Counted from the stretch's first letter, positions 54,053 through 62,621 are shown. The stretch: 64,000 bases of DNA from Limiplasma sp034927815 (GCA_034927815.1 JAYFPK010000009.1:1-64000); one strand, 5' to 3'. Numbers and translations: made by a program. Notes: generated by a model from the letters alone, not told the origin.

Positions 54053-54343
54053 CTAGGTCTTGGCCCTCTGGGCTTCGCACAGGGCGGTGAGAAGGGCCTG
54101 GATGCTGGGCCACAGGGAGCTGTTCACGGAGTAGATGACCTGGCACCCCTCCCGCCGGGCGCACACCAAGCCGGTGTCCACCAGCAGGCGCATGTGGTAG
54201 CTGATGGTGGGCTGGGTGCAGCAGAAGGATTTATTGATCTCGCAGGCGTTCATGTCCGCTTTGGAAAGCATGACCAGAATTTGTACCCGCGTCTCGTCGC
54301 ACAGCGCTTTCAGGATGGGGATGGCTACGTTGTAACAGTCCAT
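54053..54343 (-). CDS. ArsR-family transcriptional regulator
   Basis: A 96-residue winged-helix repressor. The HTH reads ILKALCDETRVQILVMLSK, EINKSFCCTQPTISYHMRLLVDTGLV, then the wing REGCQVIYSVN. Four cysteines cluster around the recognition region (NAC, FCC, VC), a common metal or thiol sensor site in ArsR proteins, though the exact CVC motif is not seen. It is the first gene of the transcript that continues into potABCD, so it may control polyamine uptake as well as itself. The ATG at 54343 follows AAAGGAGG; a longer open frame to 54511 runs through the promoter and is rejected. Confidence 0.88.
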   Translation of the reverse strand: MDCYNVAIPILKALCDETRVQILVMLSKADMNACEINKSFCCTQPTISYHMRLLVDTGLVCARREGCQVIYSVNSSLWPSIQALLTALCEAQRAKT

Positions 54344-54364
54344 ACGCCCCTCCTTTGCGTCGGT

Positions 54365-54390
54365 ACAACATAGAATTTTTTCTATATTGT
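54365..54390. promoter_or_regulatory. Palindromic operator of the ArsR gene
   Basis: ACAACATAGAA and TTCTATATTGT form an 11-base inverted repeat with one mismatch around TTTT. It sits just downstream of the -10 and before the ribosome site, where bound repressor would block transcription. Confidence 0.7.
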
Positions 54391-54398
54391 TCCTTCCT

Positions 54399-54427
54399 AT
54401 TGTATGCCAGTCATAGATACTTGTCAA
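54399..54427 (-). promoter_or_regulatory. Promoter of arsR-potABCD
   Basis: -35 TTGACA at 54422-54427, 17-base spacer, -10 TACAAT at 54399-54404. Confidence 0.85.
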
Positions 54428-54532
54428 TATAGCCCCTGTCCAAAACCGACGCAAAATGGACATTTCTTCTCCTGCGCCCTTGCCTTTGCCCCGGCATGAC
54501 CCCCGAACCATCCCCGTAAACAGGGGAATATC

Positions 54533-54562
54533 AAAAACAGATACCGGCCGGGGCCGGTATCT
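54533..54562 (-). terminator. Terminator of the exopolysaccharide operon
   Basis: 10-bp stem AGATACCGGC/GCCGGTATCT with a 4-base loop, followed on the minus strand by GTTTTTG. It lies 70 bases after the last gene of the operon. Confidence 0.87.
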
Positions 54563-54631
54563 GTTGGAGAAGAGCGCGAATTTTGGGAGAAGGCCATCCG
54601 GGAGAGCATCATCTGCGGGGAGCGTACCCCG

Positions 54632-55693
54632 TCATTCAGCTTCATTCTTTTGCCGCCCTAAGGAGGCCGGATCGTTGCCGCCCAAGCGCCAGAGGTTCAC
54701 ATCGTATGGGCCCATGGATTGGATAGCGTCCGTCCACAGGCGCAAGGTTTGCCCGTCCGCATACCAGACCTCGTGGGCCTTGCCCTGGTCATCCTGGTAC
54801 TGAAAGACAAGGCAGCCGCTTTCCGCGTCCCGCCGGGCCTGGACCCCGTAGCGCTGCTGCAGCTCCAAGGCTTTTTTGTACGTGAGGGAAGCCGCCTGGG
54901 CGTCCTGGGCCCAATCAAAGCCGCCTGTGGCAATGGCAAAGGATTTCTTGCCGGGCAAAGCCTCCATCCGGGCCACGAGCTTCCGCAGAAACGCCGGGTC
55001 CGCCTTGGGCCCAGGCCCGCTGTGGGGGCCGTGGAGGTTGTAGCACATCATCACATACTCCGGGCCCTTTGGAAAGACCAGGGACTCCATGGGCCAGGAG
55101 GGCTCCAGCAAGACCCGCAGCGGCATGCCAAGGGCCGATGTGCGCTTGTGCAGCTCCTGTACAAAGGCCGGGAAAAAAGCCAGGAGCGAAGGGTTCCTGG
55201 AGAAGCCCTCGTAGTCGATCTCCACAGCGCTCAATCCCACGCTGAGAGCAGTGGCGATGATCTGTTCAATATGCTCCTGCCGTTTGCCGGGATCGGTGAG
55301 GATGGGCCGCAAAATCTCCGTGTCCTTGAGGATGGAATCGCCGTTGGCGGCCAGCCGGTCATTGGTAAAGGAGAGGTATTCCTCGGGCAAGGGGGCGGAT
55401 GCGGCGGCCATGTGGCCGATGAGCCCGCCGATCTGCTTGGGCACGAACAGTTCATTCTTTTCATTGAAATAGGCGGCAAAGTATACCAGCGCCGAAAGCT
55501 TTTCCCTATCGCCCGTTAGCTCTTCCACGGCGGCGTCCGCATCCCAATAAGCGGCCCAGGCGGTGATCCCTTGCTCCCTTGGCATCGTTTCCTCCGGCGG
55601 CTTGGCGGTGGGTTCAGGGGCGGAGGAGTGCATTACCGCCCCGGCCAACAGCATGGCGCATGCCACACACATATACAGGAAGGACCGCTTCAT
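54632..55693 (-). CDS. GH18-like secreted glycosidase
   Basis: A 353-residue exported protein (signal segment SFLYMCVACAMLLAGAVM). The body follows the glycoside hydrolase family 18 barrel: ITAWAAYWD at strand 1, and SAVEIDYEGF in the position of the DxxDxDxE catalytic motif, with the final Glu kept and the first Asp changed to Glu; YVMMCYNLHG corresponds to the family's YDxxG/MxYD strand, and FAIATGGFDWAQD follows. It may cut or bind an amino-sugar polymer. It is the last gene of the exopolysaccharide operon. The ATG at 55693 overlaps nothing and lies 34 bases from the PgaB-like gene. Confidence 0.75.
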   Translation of the reverse strand: MKRSFLYMCVACAMLLAGAVMHSSAPEPTAKPPEETMPREQGITAWAAYWDADAAVEELTGDREKLSALVYFAAYFNEKNELFVPKQIGGLIGHMAAASAPLPEEYLSFTNDRLAANGDSILKDTEILRPILTDPGKRQEHIEQIIATALSVGLSAVEIDYEGFSRNPSLLAFFPAFVQELHKRTSALGMPLRVLLEPSWPMESLVFPKGPEYVMMCYNLHGPHSGPGPKADPAFLRKLVARMEALPGKKSFAIATGGFDWAQDAQAASLTYKKALELQQRYGVQARRDAESGCLVFQYQDDQGKAHEVWYADGQTLRLWTDAIQSMGPYDVNLWRLGGNDPASLGRQKNEAE

Positions 55694-55727
55694 CCGTTTT
55701 CTCCCCCCGTTTGGCCGGGCATGAGGC

Positions 55728-57710
55728 TCAATTGGCAAATCCCGGCACCCAGCGCTGGATGAAGCCCCACACGGCCTTTGCCGCGCCTTTCACATAGCCT
55801 GTGAGCGTCCCGTCCCCGGCCCCTTCCTGCCGGGCCGCCGCCTCCGGGGCGCGGTAGTCCAGGATGACGGTGGGCTGCCCGCTGCTTTGCCCCTCTTGGG
55901 TGGTCAGGTAGAAGGATTGGAACGCGCCGTCGTAGACATCGTCCGCGATGTTGCGCTGGCTGTATCCGTATTGGCTCCAGGCGCTGCGCAGCGCGATTCC
56001 GCCCGTAAGGCCGCCGCCGATCACCAAATCACTCACCGCCACCTTGCCGTCGATGGAAACCGTAAGGGCGCGGCCGGAATAGGAAACCTCCACCAGGCGG
56101 TTGCTGGAATCGTTCAGGGCAATGTCCGGAACATAAGGCTCATAATTGGCCTTGGAGAGGTCGGCCTTTTGGCGCTCCAGTTCCTGGGCAATCCGCTGGC
56201 TCTCCTTCTGCTGGTACGTTTGCTTCAGCTTCTGCTGAATCTCCACCTCCATGGCCTCCTGGCGGTTTTTCTCCCAGGTCTGGTAGGTCACGCCGTCATG
56301 GGCGTCCAAATCCAGCGCAAACAACACTTGCCCTGTTTGCGCGCCCTGTTGGCCCTGATAGATGCGAAGCATGTTGTTTTGGATCTCCACCGCCGTATAA
56401 CTCCCCTGGTCATCGGAGAGCAGGTCTACGGCTTGGGTGCCCAGCTTGTTCCCCACAAACCGGGTGGAAAGGCGGAAATTCCGCAGCCCTTGGCTGGCTG
56501 GGAGGGATACGACGCCCGCGTCCTCGGGAACCGAGGTCACGAAAATGGTGTCCCCGTCAAACTCCACCGCGCCCTGCTTCAAGCTCCACTGGGCGTATCT
56601 TTCCGGGTCGCCGGTGACAAAGGCAATGCCCTGGGCGCCGGTGTCATGCAAAATGCGCATGAGCAGATGGTTGGTGGACCAATAGGCCTGGGGCTGCATC
56701 CGGGTCAGGTCGTAGGGGTTCACGGCAGGGCCGTTTTGGCAAAGCATCTCCCGATTGAAGTTGAGCTTGAAATACTGGCCGATCCACTTTTCGTTTTCAG
56801 CGCTAACGGCGTCGTTGGTGCCAAACTGGCCCGTATTGGAGTGCATGAGGGCGTAGAGCATGGGCAGCCCGCCCAGCTTCTCCCGGTAGAGGGAGTCCAT
56901 CACGGCATAGTCCTGGGCAATGCGCTCCTGCATCTGGGCGGCGCTCTCCAGAGGGATCCCATACTTGTCCCGGATGAAATCCATCAGGTAATGGTTGTAT
57001 GCCCGGCGCACATAGGGGGAGACGAAGAAATACTCCGCGGGGGTAAGTTCGCCCAGGTAGTTCTCGTGCCGGTCAAACACATTGATGTAGGAAAGCCGGT
57101 ACCCGTTGGTGCCCAGCTCCCAGTAGCCGGTGTCCTTCATGGCTTGCAGATCCGGGGCGGAGAGAAAGAACCCGTCGTCCTGCCCGTCCAGGTTGTTGGC
57201 GTAGGAGAGCATGCTGGCCCGGAAATTGTACAGCCGCATCAGTTCCCCGGCTATGACCGCGCTCTTTTTGCGGCCGTCCTCGAAGAACAGGAACAGCGCT
57301 TTTTCCGGGAGGCTGCCCCCGTTGTAGTAGTACTCATACAGGTCTTGCTGGCTGATGGTCACGTACCCGGCGTTCTTCAGCGCCTTGAGGTGGTCGCCCA
57401 GGCGCTTGCGGCTGATGACGGTTTGCGTGCCTTTTTCATCCACGCCAAAGTAGGACAGGGCGATAAAGCCCTTCTCCCGCTGCGCGGGCACAGGCTCCGG
57501 CAGCTGGTCGTAGGGTACGTAAGGCTGATTCTTCAAAGAAGCGGTGATGCCGGCAAGGGTCTGGTCCACGCCCTCCGTGCCGGAGGGCGTGGCTTCCGGC
57601 AGAATCACATAGTAGACGAGGGCTGCTGCCAGCGCCAACAGGCACGCCACCTGGAGGACGATGCGGCGTTTTTTGGCGGCATTTTTTCGCTTTGCAAAAT
57701 CAAAATCCAC
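55728..57710 (-). CDS. PgaB-like polysaccharide deacetylase homologue with lectin-like C-terminus
   Basis: 660 residues. An N-terminal membrane anchor (VLQVACLLALAAALVYYVIL) is followed by a NodB/PgaB-like domain: KGFIALSYFGVDE, the HLKALKNAGYVTISQQDL segment and LFLFFEDGRKKS near residue 142. The expected TFDDG is FFEDG, and the H-x3-H metal ligands are replaced in ELGTNGYRLS, so activity is doubtful. From about residue 390 a beta-rich region resembles a LamG/concanavalin-like sugar-binding fold. It may bind or guide the polymer made by the PilZ-GT2 synthase encoded directly upstream in the operon (9-base gap). Confidence 0.75.
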   Translation of the reverse strand: MDFDFAKRKNAAKKRRIVLQVACLLALAAALVYYVILPEATPSGTEGVDQTLAGITASLKNQPYVPYDQLPEPVPAQREKGFIALSYFGVDEKGTQTVISRKRLGDHLKALKNAGYVTISQQDLYEYYYNGGSLPEKALFLFFEDGRKKSAVIAGELMRLYNFRASMLSYANNLDGQDDGFFLSAPDLQAMKDTGYWELGTNGYRLSYINVFDRHENYLGELTPAEYFFVSPYVRRAYNHYLMDFIRDKYGIPLESAAQMQERIAQDYAVMDSLYREKLGGLPMLYALMHSNTGQFGTNDAVSAENEKWIGQYFKLNFNREMLCQNGPAVNPYDLTRMQPQAYWSTNHLLMRILHDTGAQGIAFVTGDPERYAQWSLKQGAVEFDGDTIFVTSVPEDAGVVSLPASQGLRNFRLSTRFVGNKLGTQAVDLLSDDQGSYTAVEIQNNMLRIYQGQQGAQTGQVLFALDLDAHDGVTYQTWEKNRQEAMEVEIQQKLKQTYQQKESQRIAQELERQKADLSKANYEPYVPDIALNDSSNRLVEVSYSGRALTVSIDGKVAVSDLVIGGGLTGGIALRSAWSQYGYSQRNIADDVYDGAFQSFYLTTQEGQSSGQPTVILDYRAPEAAARQEGAGDGTLTGYVKGAAKAVWGFIQRWVPGFAN

Positions 57711-57719
57711 TGTTTATCC

Positions 57720-59576
57720 CTACGCTTTCTCTGCGGGCGGAGTGCCCTTTTTGACGCGCTTGGCGGCCTCGGCAACGTCGCTGGGCGTCATTCGGGTGCC
57801 CCAGGTGGACTTCCAGAACGTGACCCAGGCCACAGGCATTTGCCACATCAAAATACCGATGTGGTATAGGGAATAGAAAATTCCATAAAACCAGATGCTG
57901 CTTCTTCGGAACAGCAGCTGCGCCAGGCTCATCATCATGGACATGACGAAGATGCCAAGCAGGAAGGTAATGGGCGCCAAGCCATGGAAGAAGGGAACGT
58001 AGAACAGGTTATAGGTGACCACAATGGGGGCGAGAACCGGAATGAGGAAGCCGAAGTAGAAGGATAGGGCCATCAGCGGCTCCTTCTTCCACATAAACGT
58101 GCAAGCAATGGTGGATTCCCGCAGCCAGGAACGCTTCCAGCGCATCTGCTGCTTCAGGAACATCCTGTGGGTATTGGGCACAATGGTGGAGCAGATGGCG
58201 GTATCCTGGTAGCAGGTCCGGTGCTTGCGCAAGATGAAGTTGGTCATGGAACGGTCGTCCCCAAAGGTGGCGCGCCTGCCCAGGAAGGTCTGCTTCAGCC
58301 AGGCGTCCATGTGCGCCAGCAGCACGTCCTTGCGGTAGCAGGACAGGGGGCCGGACAGGCAGCCCACCGCGTCAAAGTAGCCCTCCGCCGCCTTCATGAC
58401 CCGAAAGGAGATATCATAGCGCACGGCCTGGATTTTGGTGATGAAATTGGTGAAGGAGTTGGCCACGGCCGTCCGGCCGCTTACCCCGGCCACCTTGGGG
58501 TCCTGGAAGGGCTGCACCAGATGGATGACGGCGTAAGGGTCCAGGAAGCTGTCCGAGTCTACGAAGACCACCAAGCCGTGCCGGGCGATGCGCACCCCCG
58601 CGGCCATGGCCTCCCGCTTGCCCGCGTTGACCTTCTGGCGCAGGAAGCGCACCCGTTCCCGGACATTGTACTGCGCCTCTTTTTCATAAAGCTCCTGGAG
58701 CACCTCCTCAATCTTTTCCACCGAACGGTCTGTGGAGCAGTCATCTACCACGATCACCTCCAGGCGTTCCGTGGGGTAATCCTGGTTGAGGCAGCTGAGA
58801 ATGGTGCGCTGAATCCATTCCTCCTCGTTGAAGCATGGGATGATGATGGAAACAGGCGGCATGTAGTTTTCGTTCACCGGGGTGGGCTTGTATAGAGCCC
58901 CGAAGAGGTAGCGCGTCAGCAGGTAGAAAGCCGTCGCCAAGCCATATCCATAGAGAATCTTGCTTTGCTCAAACACATTGTGGCTGCCCACGCGCATGAG
59001 GATCACCAAAGCGGACATCAGCAGCAGGCCGAACACCGCCGTGTAGCGCAGCATCCTTCCTCTTTTCCTATAGGCGTAATACACCAAGGATTTGCTGAAT
59101 TCCAGCCCGCAGTAGTCAAGGCCGTCCTCACCCACCCGCTGGGAAGTTACCCGGGCCTTGGTGCGCACCTTCATTTCATAGCTTTCCGGCATGGTCCCAG
59201 GCTCGATGGTAAAGCGGAGGGTGACTTGATCGGCGTTTTTCAGGCATTCCCGCTGCCACGCCTCCGAGAGCCTGAGCAAGATGCCCGCGGTGGAGATATC
59301 CACGCTGCTGACCACAAAGCGCCGGGTTTTGCCTCCCTTGACCCGGCAGAGGACATGCACCTGATGATCGCAGACATAGCGGACCCCCCGGTGCTCCGGC
59401 AGGGACGGATTCAGGAGCGGCTCCAGCGCATCGGACTGCACCTCCCGCTGGCCCCGCCGGTCTATGTTGCAGCGGGCCCCGTCAGGACAGGGCACATTGG
59501 GCAGCAGCCTGCGGTCCTTCTTCACTTCCGTTAAAACATCCTGAATGGGTCCGGGGGATTTCCTTTTTCCAATCAT
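57720..59576 (-). CDS. Family 2 polysaccharide synthase with N-terminal PilZ-like domain
   Basis: 618 residues. An N-terminal cytoplasmic PilZ-like domain (about 35-165) contains DISTAGILL (93-98, the DxSxxG motif). The arginine motif is irregular: RGVR at 63-66 is one residue short of RxxxR, although RRGQR occurs at 40-44. Two membrane helices follow, then a GT2 processive synthase domain with DDCSTD (278-283), DSDS (340-343), GDDR (439-442) and QQMRW (476-480), and three or more C-terminal helices. The motif set is closest to hyaluronan/chitin-type synthases. It should make and export a beta-linked amino-sugar or similar polymer, perhaps under c-di-GMP control. The ATG at 59576 follows AAAGGAA. 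Confidence 0.85.
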   Translation of the reverse strand: MIGKRKSPGPIQDVLTEVKKDRRLLPNVPCPDGARCNIDRRGQREVQSDALEPLLNPSLPEHRGVRYVCDHQVHVLCRVKGGKTRRFVVSSVDISTAGILLRLSEAWQRECLKNADQVTLRFTIEPGTMPESYEMKVRTKARVTSQRVGEDGLDYCGLEFSKSLVYYAYRKRGRMLRYTAVFGLLLMSALVILMRVGSHNVFEQSKILYGYGLATAFYLLTRYLFGALYKPTPVNENYMPPVSIIIPCFNEEEWIQRTILSCLNQDYPTERLEVIVVDDCSTDRSVEKIEEVLQELYEKEAQYNVRERVRFLRQKVNAGKREAMAAGVRIARHGLVVFVDSDSFLDPYAVIHLVQPFQDPKVAGVSGRTAVANSFTNFITKIQAVRYDISFRVMKAAEGYFDAVGCLSGPLSCYRKDVLLAHMDAWLKQTFLGRRATFGDDRSMTNFILRKHRTCYQDTAICSTIVPNTHRMFLKQQMRWKRSWLRESTIACTFMWKKEPLMALSFYFGFLIPVLAPIVVTYNLFYVPFFHGLAPITFLLGIFVMSMMMSLAQLLFRRSSIWFYGIFYSLYHIGILMWQMPVAWVTFWKSTWGTRMTPSDVAEAAKRVKKGTPPAEKA

Positions 59577-59621
59577 GGCTATTGTTCCTTTGAGGGGGGA
59601 GCGGGTCAAATCCTCTCGCCC

Positions 59622-62087
59622 TTAGTCCGCGCTTCCGGCTCCCAAGTAGTCGGATAGCCTTGCAAAGCTGTACTGCTCGGGGTTTTGGCCGTTCGCGTTC
59701 ATGGTCAGGTATTGGTCCACCGCGTCCGGCGTATGGACGGAGTTGTCGGAGAAGTGCATAACGGGGACGCTCCCGTTGCGAAGGTTGTTACGCAGCTTGT
59801 TCAGCAGTTCCTCCGCGTTCTTGGCGTCATAGTCGTGAGTGGTGTAATCGCCGTTGACAATGTAGCTGATCCCCATATCAAAGACCGCTTCCATGCCGCT
59901 GCGGCTGACGGCCAGGGTCGGGGGCCGGAACAGCGTGGACAGGGCGGGCCTGCCGTTGTCCAGGCGGATGTCCCCCACAATGCTCTGGAGCGTATCGTAG
60001 GAATCCTGAATGTCCTTCTTCAGCGCCTCCAGCTCCTCCGGGGTCAGCTCGGCATAGGTCTCGCCATCGGCTTTCAGGTCCGACAGCGGCAGGTGGTTGT
60101 GGGTGTGGGAGGCAATTTCATGCCCCTCCAGGGCGATGGCCCGCAGCAGCGCCGGGTTGGAAACCACATTCTGGGACCGGACAAAGAAGGTGGCTTTTAC
60201 GTTGTGCTTGTGAAGCACATTCAGCAGCTTGGTGACGTGGACGTCCGTGCCCCAGTCGTCAAAGGTCAGAAATACCGTGTTTTGGACGAAATCCAGCCTT
60301 CCCGTGGTATCCAGCTGGCGGATTTCCGCGCGGCTGAAGCCCGGCAGCTTGGAGCCGACGTTGATGGAGGGATTGCCGATGTAATGCCCCTGGGCGTAGG
60401 CCATCAAGTCCCCGGCGAGCTGGCCGGGATGAACCCTGTCCTTGACCTCCGGCAGGATGCTCTCCTTTGGCAGCGGATACAGGAAGGTCCAGCCGCTATG
60501 GTACAGCTTGGAGATTTCCTTGATTTCATAGACATTGTACACCCCTTCAAGGGCCAGGAGGGTCTGGCCGATCAGGTCTTCCCGGTCGAAATAGTTCATC
60601 CGGAAGCCCACCACCTGCCCGCGCCTGAAGCCGTGGATCAGCCTGTGGATGACCTTCTCCGGGTCCTGGGCGTCCTTGTTGTCCTCCCGCGCCATGGTCA
60701 GGTTTGGCGCGTAGATTTCCAGCCCCAGGGCGGAAGCCGCTTCTTGGAACGCGTCGCTGAGGGCGCTCCAGGCCTGGAGCACCATCCTGGCCTCCACCCC
60801 CCGGGCCTCCAGCAAGGTCCGGGCCTCCAGCAGATTGCTGGCCACAGAGTCGTAGTCCTCCCCGCTGGCGGCATAGTGGACGATGCCGATGCTGTGCCCG
60901 GCCTGGATCAGCTGGTCCACCTGCTCCGGATGCTCCTTGATCTCTTTGGCGTTCAGGAAGAAATTGCCTACCCCGCCCAGCTGATGAAGGGCGTCGAGCA
61001 CACAATCCAGCTCCTCCTGGCGGCCTAAGCCGAAAAACACATAGGCCACTGCGGGCTCCGCGGTATAGAGGCTGCTATGGTTCACCACCTGGGCCCGGTT
61101 GCCCCTGTTGGCGTCCCGCAGCGCCACGATTTCAGGGGAGAAGTTGCTGGTTTCGATGGCCGTCAGCAGCCAATCCACCAACTGTATTGTGCGTTCCTCC
61201 GGGGTCAGCTCCGGCCCCGGCTCCCGCTCTTGCTCCTGTTCCTGCTCCGCCTGGATGCTTGCGCTTGGCTGCTTGTCGGTGGCGGGCCCCGCCACGGTCT
61301 CCTTGGCCTCGTATTCCGAGGCGTCCAGAACGCCGGAGAGCTTCACGCTGATGATGTCCTCATAGGCGCGCTTCTCCACATAGGCCTGGACCTCCCCTGG
61401 GTCCTTGAAGCTATGGTAGGTCAAAAAGGAGGTGCTCTGGACGACTTCCCTGATTCCGCTGGCTCCCGCGGCCTCCAGCAGGGCGTCCGTATAGCCGGAC
61501 GCGTTCGCCTTCAGCCGGACCGGCGCGCTGCCGGTGATGCGGCCCAGAACGTCCCCGGCCACGGTGAAGTCCGCCACCAGTTCCTCCGGGCTCAGGTCCT
61601 GCAGGTCTTTCTGGGCGCGCAAGGTGTAGTTGCCCACCTCATAGCCCGCGTCCACAATAGCCTGCACCACCTCCGGCGCTTCCACCGCCTGCATGCCGGA
61701 GATGAAGAAGCTCACCGGCGTATGATGCCGCCGTACCACTTGCAAGAGCTGTTGCATGGCTTCCGGCTTGAGCATGCCGTCGATCTGAAGGGAGACCTTC
61801 TTGCCCGGCGCTGCCTGGCGGCTTGCCAAGGCGGCCTTTTCGCCCCCCGCCGCAAGCTTGGAGAGGTTTTCCTCCACCAGCTGGTCCCGCCGGGAGGCCG
61901 CGCCGGTATCATAGGACGCTTCCGGGATATCCGGCGCTTCCTCCGCATGGCTTGTGGCCCAGGGCACGCCCCCTTCGGCCATGAAAAAAACCGCCATCAA
62001 CAAAAAGCAGATCAGCGCGGCAAGAAAAATTCCGTGTCGAATTTTTGGAAAGATGGAAAGAGCGGAACCGTCCCCGCTCGTGCGCAT
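59622..62087 (-). CDS. Membrane-anchored protein with three NodB-like domains
   Basis: 821 residues, first gene of the exopolysaccharide operon. After a signal anchor (GIFLAALICFLLMAVFFMA) come three NodB-type regions. The first (about 85-235) has SLQIDGML and VGNYTLR in place of TFDDG and HTxxH; the second (about 345-470) has VFFGLGR and HYAASG; both look inactive. The third (from about 605) is complete: LTFDDWGTD, KATFFV, GHEIASHTHNH and FRPPTL, so it should de-N-acetylate the polymer outside the cell. An acidic Q/E-rich linker separates domains 1 and 2. The start ATG at 62087 has GGGGGG 7-8 bases upstream. Confidence 0.85.
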   Translation of the reverse strand: MRTSGDGSALSIFPKIRHGIFLAALICFLLMAVFFMAEGGVPWATSHAEEAPDIPEASYDTGAASRRDQLVEENLSKLAAGGEKAALASRQAAPGKKVSLQIDGMLKPEAMQQLLQVVRRHHTPVSFFISGMQAVEAPEVVQAIVDAGYEVGNYTLRAQKDLQDLSPEELVADFTVAGDVLGRITGSAPVRLKANASGYTDALLEAAGASGIREVVQSTSFLTYHSFKDPGEVQAYVEKRAYEDIISVKLSGVLDASEYEAKETVAGPATDKQPSASIQAEQEQEQEREPGPELTPEERTIQLVDWLLTAIETSNFSPEIVALRDANRGNRAQVVNHSSLYTAEPAVAYVFFGLGRQEELDCVLDALHQLGGVGNFFLNAKEIKEHPEQVDQLIQAGHSIGIVHYAASGEDYDSVASNLLEARTLLEARGVEARMVLQAWSALSDAFQEAASALGLEIYAPNLTMAREDNKDAQDPEKVIHRLIHGFRRGQVVGFRMNYFDREDLIGQTLLALEGVYNVYEIKEISKLYHSGWTFLYPLPKESILPEVKDRVHPGQLAGDLMAYAQGHYIGNPSINVGSKLPGFSRAEIRQLDTTGRLDFVQNTVFLTFDDWGTDVHVTKLLNVLHKHNVKATFFVRSQNVVSNPALLRAIALEGHEIASHTHNHLPLSDLKADGETYAELTPEELEALKKDIQDSYDTLQSIVGDIRLDNGRPALSTLFRPPTLAVSRSGMEAVFDMGISYIVNGDYTTHDYDAKNAEELLNKLRNNLRNGSVPVMHFSDNSVHTPDAVDQYLTMNANGQNPEQYSFARLSDYLGAGSAD

Positions 62088-62140
62088 TGCCATTCCCCCC
62101 GATCCATGTCCCAATGCGGCCCAACGCCTGACAACCCTGT

Positions 62141-62198
62141 TTCATCCCGCTTTGAGGAGCCATTGGCAAAACCGGTATGGCGCAAGGAGCGGGATGAA
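62141..62198 (-). promoter_or_regulatory. Leader stem-loop of the exopolysaccharide operon
   Basis: TTCATCCCGCT (62141-62151) pairs perfectly with AGCGGGATGAA (62188-62198), 11 bp, with an inner stem GCCAT/ATGGC (62159-62163, 62177-62181). It ends about 54 bases before the first start codon. A regulatory role is likely but its ligand or partner is unknown. Confidence 0.5.
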
Positions 62199-62297
62199 GG
62201 ACACGGCGTGCCTTTGAGATCCGGTTGGATTTCGTTGAAACCCGCATGCATAAAAGATCAGTCAAAATCATATATAGATAGGTGACGGGTTCGCTGC

Positions 62298-62327
62298 ATT
62301 ATACCTTGAAAAATAACGGAGTGTCAA
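62298..62327 (-). promoter_or_regulatory. Promoter of the exopolysaccharide operon
   Basis: -35 TTGACA at 62322-62327, 18-base spacer, -10 TATAAT at 62298-62303. Confidence 0.82.
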
Positions 62328-62439
62328 CGATTCCGGGGCTGGTTACAGCTTTTCCCTTACACAAAAATGGATATTGCAAAGCTCCGCCGCCACCTGGGAG
62401 AAAGACGCCCATAACGCGCGGTTTGCCGTTCCAAAGGGA

Positions 62440-62482
62440 AAGGTGAGGCGCTTTGCGCACATGTCGCGCAGCGCCTCACCTT
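62440..62482. terminator. Hairpin downstream of rsfS
   Basis: 13-bp perfect stem AAGGTGAGGCGCT/AGCGCCTCACCTT with a 17-base loop that can pair within itself. On the minus strand TTTCCCTTT follows. It probably ends the nadD-rsfS transcript, although it lies about 140 bases beyond rsfS. Confidence 0.6.
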
Positions 62483-62621
62483 GATGCGGAAAATGCGGGT
62501 CCCGCGCCTTTGACGGCTTGCGGTTACGCCTGATTCCTTGTTATTTTGCCATGCCATCGGGCTTTTGGGGCGGACTGCCTTCCCTGTCAAGAAGGGCTGT
62601 AAGGGGGAAGGCCTGGGCGCG

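Larger units (their letters stand above)
62088..62621. other. 534-base gap with operon leader and hairpins
   Basis: No gene recognised. It holds the exopolysaccharide promoter (62298-62327), a leader of about 200 bases with an 11-bp paired stem, and a 13-bp hairpin at 62440-62482. Short open frames between have no ribosome site. The hallmark sequence of GEMM c-di-GMP riboswitches was looked for in the leader and not seen. Confidence 0.5.

Noticed and set aside
62088..62290. GEMM-type c-di-GMP riboswitch before the exopolysaccharide operon
   Set aside because: No GEMM core sequence could be found; only an unclassified stem-loop is visible.
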